NCBI GenBank assembly: GCA_028641055.1 | Contig: CM054057.1 | Span: 327,948,482 to 328,012,481, forward strand | Reading direction: 5' to 3' | DNA: 64,000 nt | Source of the DNA: Alopecurus myosuroides | Taxonomy: Eukaryota > Streptophyta > Magnoliopsida > Poales > Poaceae | In this document: positions 56,319-64,000 of the stretch, piece after piece | Position numbering within the stretch: the first letter of the stretch is position 1 | Layout: each line of letters begins with the position of its first letter | Made by a program: the position numbers and the translations under genes | Notes under the pieces: model-generated | The model's database searches: none | What the model saw: the letters and a program-made list of their open reading frames with translations, nothing else | What the model was told of the DNA's origin: nothing

Positions 56319-56330
56319 TGGTATCAGAGC
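56319..56330 (+). other. primer-binding site, initiator tRNA-Met type
   Basis: TGGTATCAGAGC one base after the LTR. The following 1.18 kb (56331-57512) is an untranslated leader without supportable genes. Confidence 0.95.
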
Positions 56331-57512
56331 CGGATCTATGCGTAGATGAATTGTACGGGTAGAACACATAGGAGTATGTGGGCGTTGATGATCATGTTTT
56401 TGCCTCTTTGAGTATTTTATGATCTTAGTGGCATAGTAGGATGAAGCGGCCCGTACTAACTTTACATGTCCACGTACATGAGACTTGTTCCACAACTGAC
56501 ATGCAACTTGTATTGCATAAGTGGCTTGCGGGTGTCTGTTTCTCCTACTATAGTTAAGATCTAATCTACAAAGGATTGTTAAAAATATGTTTTATCAACG
56601 TTGTGGTTCTTGTACGTAGGTATGAACGGTTCTATCCTCGTAAGCTCAAAGCCACGTAAAATATGAAAAAATAAATTAGAGGCGTCTAACTTGTTTTTGC
56701 AGGGCATGTGATGTGATATGGTCAATGTTACAAACGTTATGTATGAGATGATATCTTTTGTAAATTATTGACATACCGGCTGGAGCCATCTGGTTGTCTT
56801 ATTTTATGGCATGCGTGTTGTATATCATATCCATGTGATATGTTGTAATGGACAATCGAGATGGAGGTGCCACGGACCTTGGTGCCACGCCGGTGGAATG
56901 ATGGAGATCATACCATGATGCACAAGATGGAGATCAAGTGCAAGAAGGACCATATCATATCACATTATCCATGCATGTGATTTTTATCCTTTTATGCATC
57001 TTATTTTGCTTAGATCGCGACGGCAGCATTATAAGATGATCCCTCTCACTTAATATCAAGATAATAACGTGTTCTTCCTTAAGTATGCACCGTTAATAAA
57101 GTTCGTCGTTTCGAGACACCACGTGATGATCGGGTGTGATAGACTCAACGTTCGCATACAACGGGTGTTTTCAAGCTAAGCATGTACAGACATGGCCTTG
57201 AAACACACGTAATACTACGATTCTACTTGGCGAGCCTAGCATGTACAGACATGGCCTCGGAACACGTAACCGAAAGGTAAAGCATGAGTCATATGGATGG
57301 TATGATGAACATGTTGATGTTCGCCTTTGCAACTACACCGTCTCACGTGATGATCAGTTTCGGTGTAGTGAATTTGGTTCTTGTAATCACTAAAGACGAT
57401 TAAGAGGGATGTTGTTTTTGAGTGGGAGTTCATGGGATAATTTTAGAATTAACTTGAACTTAATCTATCATAAACATAAGTCTAAATAGTCTTTGCAAAT
57501 ATGTTGTAGATC

Positions 57513-59911
57513 ATGGCACCACCTACCTTCAATTTCAATATGTTCATGGAGAGAGAGAAATTCACGAACAATGGGAGCAACTTTACCAACTAGGCACTTA
57601 ACCTAAGGATTCTCCTCACCGCTTGCAAGAAGCTCTATGTGCTTGATGCACCGCTAGGTGACCAGCCCGCTGATGATGCTTCTGATGAAGATAAAAATGT
57701 TTATCAGACTCAACAAGAAGACCACAGTATAGTTCATTGCGGCATCCTCTATGGATTAGAGCCAGAGCTGCGAAAACGTTTCGAGAACAACACTGCTTTT
57801 GCTACAATGGGAGAATTGAAAATGATTTTTGATTCTCATGCCGCAGTTGAGAGTTATGGCGCTTCAGAAAAGTTCTTTAGCTGCATGATGGAAGAGAACA
57901 GCTCCGTTAGTGAGCACGTACTCAAGATGTCTGCGTACGCTGATAAGCTCATAGCCTTGGGACTAACGATTCCCAATGAGCTAGGGATACATCGTGTTCT
58001 CCAATATCTGCCACCTAGTTACAAGAACTTCGTGATGAACTATAATATGCAAGGCATGAAGAAGTCTCTTCCTGAGCTTCTATCGATGCTTAAAACTGCT
58101 GAAGTGGAGATCAAGAAAGAACATCAAGTGTTGATGATCAATAAGACCACTAGTTTCAAGAAAGGCAAGAAAGGCAAGCCAAGGGTTAACTTCAAGAAGG
58201 GTGGAAAATCTGTTGCTACTCCTGAGAAGAAAACCAAGTATGTCCCTAAGCCTGAGACTGAGTGCTATTATTGCAAGGGTACTAGCCACTGGAAGCGCAA
58301 TTGCCCCAAATATCTGGCAGATAAGAAGGCCGGCAAAGTGAACAAAGGTATATATGATATACTTGTTATTGATGTGTACCTTACTAGTACTCGCAGTAGC
58401 ACCTGGGTATTTGATACTAGTTCGGTTGCCCACATATGTAACTCGAAACAGGAGCTACAGAATAAGCGACCACTAGCAAAGGATGAGGTGGCGATGCGCG
58501 TCGGCAATGGATCAAGAGTTGATGTGATCGCCGTCGGGACGCTGCCTCTACGTCTACCATCGGGATTAGTTATAAACCTCAATAATTGTTATTTGGTGCC
58601 TGCATTAAGCATGAATATCATTTCTGGATCTTGCTTAATGCAGAATGGTTATTCCTTTAAGTCTGAGAACAATGGTTGTTCGATTTATATGAATAATATC
58701 TTTTATGGTCATGCACCTGAGAAGAATGGTTTATTTCTTTTCAATCTTGATAGTATTGATACACATATTCATAATGTGAATGCTTAAAGAATTAAATTAA
58801 ATGATGATATTGCTACTTACATGTGGCATTGCCGCTTAGGTCATATTGGTGTTAAACGCATGAAGAAGCTCCATTCTGATGGACTCTTAGAGTCACTTGA
58901 TTATGAATCATTTGAAACATGTGAACCATGCCTTATGGGCAAGATGACTAGAACCCCGTTTTCTGGATCCATGGAACGGGCGACAGACTTACTGGAAATC
59001 ATACATACTGATGTGTGTGGACCAATGAGTGTATCGGCACGCGGTGGATATCGTTATTTTGTCACTTTCACAGATGATTTGAGTAGATATGGGTATATTT
59101 ACTTAATGAAACACAAATCTGAAACATTTGAAAAGTTCAAAGAATTTCAGAGTGAAGTTGAAAATCATCGTAACAGAAAGATTAAATTTCTATGATCTGA
59201 TTGTGGAGGTGAATATCTAAGTTACGAGTTTGGCATGCATATGAAACAATGTGGAATAGTATCACAACTCACACCTGCTGGAACACCACAACGAAATGGT
59301 GTTTCCGAACGTCGTAATCGTACTTTATTAGATATGGTTCGATCTATGATGTCTCTTACAGATTTTCCACTATCGTTTTGGGGTTATGCACTAGAGACCG
59401 CTACATTTACTTTAAACAGGGCACCATCTAAATCCGTTGAAACGACACCGTATGAATTATGGTTTGGAAACAAACCTAAGTTGTCATTTCTAAAAGTTTG
59501 GGGATGCGATGTTTATGTGAAGAAGCTTCAACCTGATAAACTCGAACCCAAAGCGGAAAAATGCGTCTTCATAGGATACCCTAAAGAAACAATAGGGTAC
59601 ACCTTCTATCACAGATCCGAAGGCAAGATTTTTGTTGCCAAGAATGGATCCTTTTTGGAGAAGGAGTTTCTCTCGAAAGGTGTGAATAGTAGGAAGGTAG
59701 AACTCGACGAGGTTACTGAACCTTCTCTTCTTGGAATGGCGAGTAGCGTAGCGCCGGAAGTTGTTCCGGTGCCGACCTCGTCAATTGAAGAGAGAGCTAA
59801 TGATCAAGATCATGAAACTCAAGTAGAGGAAACTACCGCACCTTCAGGTCAACTAGGGAACGTACATCTCCTGAACTGTACGGAGATCCCGTATTGAACT
59901 TCATGGTAGAT
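57513..59911 (+). pseudogene. Copia gag-protease-integrase frame, broken and cut by Tat copy B
   Basis: ATG 57513 (MAPPTFNFNMF). A TAG at 57591-57593 replaces a Trp in FTNW. Gag continues through a CCHC knuckle CYYCKGTSHWKRNC, and the protease region reads FDTSSVAHIC, with Ser in place of the usual Gly. TAA at 58785-58787 is followed in frame by the integrase zinc part HCRLGHI...CEPCLMGK, the core HTDVCGPM and [18 protein letters not shown] at 59193-59195 is followed by SDCGGEYLSYEF (CGA-to-TGA and CGT-to-TGT). A frameshift near 59845 shifts the last stretch (RERTSPELYGDP). The Tat LTR starts at 59912. Confidence 0.93.
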
Positions 59912-60769
59912 TGTCGGGGGGTTACCCCCGAGTAGGGTAAAGGCAAGTGCTAAAGGCAAGATCAGAAGAGACGTTTGGCAGAGTAGCTGGCTACCCGGTA
60001 CTCGCTACCCGGTCGACTGCTATTCGGCCGTACACACTGATGGCCAAGAGAAAGAATCAAGGAAGTTATTCTCCTCCGAGTAGAGGAAGTGGTCCGAGTA
60101 GAAATGGCGGTTTCCTACTCGGGCCAGAAGTCAAAGGAGCCGTTCTGACACAGGATCCCGCGTATCCTGGGTCCGTACTGGAGCACTGTTCATCTGCAGA
60201 GCGCGTTCTTATCCGCGCCAGGGTGTCAGCAGAGCGTCGCAGGTTAGAGGGGCCTACCCTGTGATGTGGCAGTGATAACAGATCAGCTTCTTGGTTTTGC
60301 ACAACGACTTTCCGCACCAGACAAACCGGGAAGCCAAAGGTGTCAGCGGGAAGCTGGAAGTGTGCAGTGTGCACACTATGTCGACATTTGTTTGTACTTT
60401 TCCCTATTGGCTGTATCCGACTGGGCACCAGTATATAAGGTGCCCTGCCCCCTCCTGCGCGAGGGATCCAGAACCGGTTCACATTCTAGACCTAGATCTT
60501 CATCCAGAGAGAAGGGTGGCTACTCGGCGGTAGGCCAAACTTGTACTGTGGCTACTCGGTGAGATACAAATATAAAGAGAGAAAGGCAGGAGTAGGGGTT
60601 TTACCTCCACACGAGGGCCCTGAACCTGGGTAGATCTTGTTTTTTTGCAGTGATTGATTCATCCCACACGCGGCTACTCGCCGCGTGATCCCTCCCCGAA
60701 CGCCTCCAGCGTCCATCGACCCCAAACTATTAGCCATCCTATGGCATCTGCCGTGACACCACCACGACA
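59912..60769 (+). repeat. 5' LTR of Tat copy B (858 bp)
   Basis: TGTCGGGGGGTTACCCCCGA at the start and ACCACGACA at the end (TGTCG/CGACA). A hairpin-like GGGGGGTTACCCCC sits at the very start. The LTR contains many CGAGTA/TACTCGG words, as in copy A. Confidence 0.93.
60431..60440 (+). promoter_or_regulatory. TATA box of the copy B LTR promoter
   Basis: GTATATAAGG, in the same context (GGCACC...GGTGCC) as in copy A. It lies about 340 bp before the LTR end. Confidence 0.6.
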
Positions 60770-63700
60770 GTTGGCGCCCACCGTGGGGCAACCAGCGGCG
60801 CTGGCTGGAGTTCACGTTCGGACGGGATCCATTTCTGCTACCGGGGAGCGCGTGGTCTGTGGCCTTGTCCACAGATTCGGCTCCTTCGACTTCGTCATCG
60901 ACAACGCCGGCGATTTCGGCGGCAGGGCCATGCCAGAGGGCGGCACGGTGCTCTCCTTCGGCTCGCACCTCGTCTACGTCGCCACCACTATCGTCCGCGA
61001 GTACCCCGAGCAGGTGCATTTCGCGGAAGATCCCCCTGCTGTCATCGCTGCACGCGGAAAGCCCACTGGCTGTTCTGCGGGCAGCGTGGAAGTGCTGATG
61101 ACCGGCCCGGCTATCGCTGCCGGGAAGGGCGCGGCCGCATCCGCGGCAGTCGTTGAGGAGCTTGCGGACACGAGCGAGCTCCCGAGGACGCACAAGCCCT
61201 ACGACGCGCCTCACAACATCCCGGGCTACATCCCTCCTTCCACGACATCGACGATACCGGCATCCGCCGTGCGAGTAGGCATGCCGCCTCCCACCGAGCT
61301 CGAGCTCATGACCATGAGGGCGCAGCTCGACCGGCAGCGCCAGGAGCTGCTCGCCGAGCAGGCGGAGCTGGATAAGGTTAGGCTTGAGCTTAACCTGGAC
61401 CAGAACGAGTATAACAGAGCTCACAGCTTTACGCTTGTAGTGAGGAGGCCTGCCAAGGCAGGGGCTACGCGCCGCAACCTAGGTACCGAGATGGCAGCGG
61501 TTGGTGAAACTGCTGGCCAAGCTGCTAGCCAAAACACCGCCACCACCAGACCCAAATACAGCACCCCCGCCAAAACCCTTAAAGCTGCTGAGGCTGTAGC
61601 TGCTGAGTTGCCGCATCTCGCTGGCGACGCGCGTGTTAGGCAGCAGGAGAGGCTCAATGAGCTAGTGCTAGAGGCTGCTAGGCAGAACGAGGAGTTCCGG
61701 AAAGCCAACCCGGGTGCTGGAGCTTCTCAGGTGGTGCATTCGCATGCGGCTAGATCTAACGATCACGCCTCATCACCGCATCCCAGCCGCGAGAGGGACC
61801 GAAGTGGGCACTCTGGCAGAGACAGGCAGATGCAGGTGTACGACCCGACTGTCGCCGCGAAACAGCACGCTGTGCCGCGGCAATCCGGTCAAAAACACAA
61901 CACTGCAGGAGCAGGCTATCAAGCCCATAAAGCTCATAGCCAGGCGCGAGATGGAGATCGCCCAGGCCCTTCTCGGCATCAGGTTGCTCAGCCTACTCGG
62001 CAGAGACCGCAGCTGCGTGCAATCGCACCAGCCGCCAACCCGGTGGAGCAACCTACAGTCGTGCAGGTGGACAGATATGATGATGGCTACTCGGCTATGG
62101 GTTTGGCTGGCTATGATATCCTAGATCGCGTGGGTGAGCGTGTGCTGGAGCCCAGTGATGCCAGGCACAAGCTGGACCGGATCAGACTATCCGCGCAACT
62201 CGAGAGCAAGGGGCCGCCTGGCCCAGAATGCTTTGGCCCACGCATCATGACAGAGCCATCTGTGAAGCAGTTCCAGCTCGCTAGGGGGACCAAGTGCTAT
62301 GACGGCAGCACCAAGCCGGAAGACTGGCTTAATGACTATGTCACATCCGTGCACATCGCAGGCGACAACAGGAGGTGGGCCGTGCGGTACATCCCGCAGA
62401 TGCTAGAAGGACCATCAAGAACTTGGCTCAACAACCTGCCCAAGCACAGCATCAAATGCTGGCTTGACTTCGCGGAGGCTTTCGTCAGCAACTTCACCAG
62501 CACCTACCGGAGGCCGAATAGGCCGCAGCAGCTATCCGCTTGCAGGCAGCGGGAAGAGGAGACGGACCGAGAGTATCTTACTCGGTGGAGTACTCTGAGG
62601 AACACTTGCGAAGGTGTGAACGAGGCCCAGGCTATCACTTGGTTTGCGCAGGGCTGCAGGCATGGCAACATGTTATGGCAAAGGCTGCAGAGAGAGATGC
62701 CGAGTACTCTCGCTGAGACCATCCGGATTGTGGATCAGTACGCACTCGGTGACCCAACGCAGCCTCTTCTTGATGCTGCTGAGCCGAGAAGGAACTACAA
62801 CAACAACAGGTGCAATGAGTTCCGCAACAAGCGCAGAGGTGACCGGATTGATACCCGGTATGATCCTGAGGAGGTGAATGCTGTGGCTACCGGAGCTGGG
62901 AGTAGCCAGAGGCCAAAAACTGCTGGAGCCCAGTACGGGCAGAACCAGAATCAGGGCCAAGGCAACAAGAAGTCGTACAACGCTTCCCAGCAGGGTAGGG
63001 GCAACTCGGGTCCGGCACCGAACTTTGTCTTCAAGGACATGAAGGATGGCCCATGCAGTTTCCATACTCGGCATCCCGCTAGACCCGCCAACCACACTAC
63101 TCGGCAGTGCAGTTGGTGGGAAGAGATCAAGAATGAGGGCCTGCCTCCTCCTCCTCCTCTGCCAGCTGCGAATGCCGCGGTGCAGCCTGCTCGCGCACCC
63201 GCTGCCCGACCTCCAGTTTTCCCGAGAAGAGAGAATGTGAACCAGGTGGCTTTAGGAGCCAACCGCTACTTCAACAATGATGGCTACCGCAACAACAACA
63301 ACAACGACCGCAACCACAACTACAACAGAGGTAACAACAACAATGGCAACAATGGCGATGGAGGCCGCAACCAGTACCAGGAGCATCACGAGAGCTACAT
63401 GATCTTCACCTCTGAGCCCGTCGACAAGCAGTCTCAGCACAGGCGCGCCATGGAGGTCAATGTTGTAATCCCTGCTGTTCCTCACTACATGCACTGGTGC
63501 AACCAAGAGATCGTGTGGTCCAGAGCGGATCATCCTAAGGTGATGCCCAGCTCGGGTAGCTACGCCTTGATGGTGGATCCCACCTTCTTGGGTCCTGAGA
63601 AGAACGTGAGGTTCAGCAAGGTACTGATCGACAACGGCAGCAACATCAACATCGTGTACAGAGACACACTTGAGAAGCTCGGTATGGCCGAGAACATACT

Positions 63701-64000
63701 GCTACCCAGCAAGACCACTTTCCACAGCATTGTGCCTGGAGTCTCTTGCTCTCCAATTGGCCGAGTGTGGATAGACGTTCTATTCGGCACCAGGGAGAAC
63801 TGCCGCACAGAGAGCTTGCAGTTTGAAGTAGTTGATCACCAGAGCCCCTATCACGCCCTACTCGGCAGGCCTGCTCTGAGCAAGTTCATGGCCTCTACTC
63901 ATGCTGCATATCTGAAGATGAAGATCCCTGGTCCCAATGGCGTGATCACCATCTCCGGTGATTACAAGAAGTCTATGGAGTGTGCCTCTGCTGGTTCTCA
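60741..64000 (+). CDS. Tat gag-protease polyprotein, open to the window end (copy B)
   Basis: Hand translation from ATG 60741 (MASAVTPPRQ) finds no stop up to 63998, at least 1,086 codons. The ATG lies in the last 30 bp of the LTR and the frame crosses the primer site (RQLAPTVGQP), as in copy A. It is uncertain whether this ATG or a later one (for example MPEGGT at about 60930) is used. Then come a Gln/Glu/Leu-rich coiled-coil-like part (about 61310-61400) and the capsid core KPEDWLNDYVT, EGPSRTWLNNLP, DREYLTRWSTLRNTCEG (about 62320-62630). A Cys/His motif (CSFHTRH...HTTRQC), an Asn-rich stretch (63280-63370) and the protease VLIDNGSNINIVY follow. Stops present in copy A are sense codons here (CAA, CAG, CAA). 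Confidence 0.9.
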   Translation, partial: MASAVTPPRQLAPTVGQPAALAGVHVRTGSISATGERVVCGLVHRFGSFDFVIDNAGDFGGRAMPEGGTVLSFGSHLVYVATTIVREYPEQVHFAEDPPAVIAARGKPTGCSAGSVEVLMTGPAIAAGKGAAASAAVVEELADTSELPRTHKPYDAPHNIPGYIPPSTTSTIPASAVRVGMPPPTELELMTMRAQLDRQRQELLAEQAELDKVRLELNLDQNEYNRAHSFTLVVRRPAKAGATRRNLGTEMAAVGETAGQAASQNTATTRPKYSTPAKTLKAAEAVAAELPHLAGDARVRQQERLNELVLEAARQNEEFRKANPGAGASQVVHSHAARSNDHASSPHPSRERDRSGHSGRDRQMQVYDPTVAAKQHAVPRQSGQKHNTAGAGYQAHKAHSQARDGDRPGPSRHQVAQPTRQRPQLRAIAPAANPVEQPTVVQVDRYDDGYSAMGLAGYDILDRVGERVLEPSDARHKLDRIRLSAQLESKGPPGPECFGPRIMTEPSVKQFQLARGTKCYDGSTKPEDWLNDYVTSVHIAGDNRRWAVRYIPQMLEGPSRTWLNNLPKHSIKCWLDFAEAFVSNFTSTYRRPNRPQQLSACRQREEETDREYLTRWSTLRNTCEGVNEAQAITWFAQGCRHGNMLWQRLQREMPSTLAETIRIVDQYALGDPTQPLLDAAEPRRNYNNNRCNEFRNKRRGDRIDTRYDPEEVNAVATGAGSSQRPKTAGAQYGQNQNQGQGNKKSYNASQQGRGNSGPAPNFVFKDMKDGPCSFHTRHPARPANHTTRQCSWWEEIKNEGLPPPPPLPAANAAVQPARAPAARPPVFPRRENVNQVALGANRYFNNDGYRNNNNNDRNHNYNRGNNNNGNNGDGGRNQYQEHHESYMIFTSEPVDKQSQHRRAMEVNVVIPAVPHYMHWCNQEIVWSRADHPKVMPSSGSYALMVDPTFLGPEKNVRFSKVLIDNGSNINIVYRDTLEKLGMAENILLPSKTTFHSIVPGVSCSPIGRVWIDVLFGTRENCRTESLQFEVVDHQSPYHALLGRPALSKFMASTHAAYLKMKIPGPNGVITISGDYKKSMECASAGS
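60770..60787 (+). other. primer-binding site of Tat copy B
   Basis: GTTGGCGCCCACCGTGGG directly follows the LTR and matches the site in copy A. The LTR at 34919 is followed by a close variant. The matching tRNA is not determined here. Confidence 0.75.

Larger units (their letters stand above)
54664..64000 (+). mobile_element. Angela-like Copia element split by a Tat element; continues past the window
   Basis: 5' LTR 54664-56317, primer site 56319, gag-PR-INT frame from 57513. The frame is interrupted at 59911/59912 by the Tat copy B insertion. RT, RNase H and the 3' LTR should lie beyond the window. The five bases before the LTR are CTTAG, the expected target duplication. Confidence 0.9.
59912..64000 (+). 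mobile_element. Ty3/Gypsy Tat element, well preserved (copy B), continues past the window
   Basis: LTR 59912-60769, primer site 60770-60787, and an open gag-protease frame to the window end. LTR ends, primer site and protein order match copy A at the other end of the window, in opposite orientation. The five bases before the LTR (59907-59911, TAGAT) are the expected target duplication within the Copia coding region. RT and the rest should follow outside. Confidence 0.93.

Noticed and set aside
60552..61424. 290-codon minus-strand frame opposite Tat copy B gag
   Set aside because: Shadow of the gag frame that runs from 60741 on the plus strand; the real frame is easy to overlook because it does not stop within the window.
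1..64000. CRISPR arrays, bacterial operons, tRNA or rRNA genes
   Set aside because: None seen. All repeats have transposon or microsatellite explanations and the coding logic is that of a plant nuclear genome.

Overview
This window reads as intergenic-to-genic DNA of a large, repeat-rich grass genome. Wheat, barley, rye or Aegilops (Triticeae) are the best fit. The evidence is Angela/BARE-like Copia LTRs whose starts resemble TGTTGGGAATATGCCCTAG, an Athila-type Gypsy element whose LTR opens TGATACG and whose primer site is tRNA-Asp-like, a Stowaway MITE with CTCCCTCCGT ends, and spliceosomal introns in the one host gene. No bacterial features, tRNA, rRNA or CRISPR were seen, and the species cannot be decided from sequence alone.

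Layout. 1-7991: a decayed Ty3/Gypsy element of the Tat lineage on the minus strand (3' LTR outside the window). 7992-14106: intergenic DNA with a 285-bp hAT-type MITE, low-complexity repeats and faint exon-like remnants. 14107-17416: a small Copia-type element with only gag and protease, arranged LTR-internal-LTR-partial internal. 18400-24850: the one convincing host gene, a spliced plus-strand gene with a CTLH-like N-terminal part and a tail built from many short phase-1 exons, several of them tandem duplicates. 24143-24266: Stowaway MITE in its last intron. 25276-26590: Mutator-like non-autonomous element. 27335-27760: Harbinger transposase fragment. 28743-30931: solo Copia LTR. 32060-34130: Harbinger element with intact ends and a dead transposase. 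34919-35480: one Gypsy LTR with its primer-binding site.

35760-54663 is a three-level nest. A decayed minus-strand Copia element (35760-37402 plus 52471-54663) was hit by an Athila-type Gypsy element (37403-52470, target duplication ACCAG). That element was hit by an Angela-like Copia element (43223-50734, target duplication ATACC). LTR divergence agrees with this order: about 60 differences over about 1,046 bases for the Athila pair, and 20 substitutions plus one indel over about 1,085 bases for the Copia pair.

54664-64000 is a second nest. A Copia element with three in-frame stops and a frameshift is split at 59911/59912 by a plus-strand relative of the first Tat element. By hand translation, the gag-protease frame of that copy stays open from 60741 to the window end, so it is the best-preserved coding unit here. 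Most in-frame stops in the dead elements are C-to-T or G-to-A changes, as expected for long-methylated repeats.
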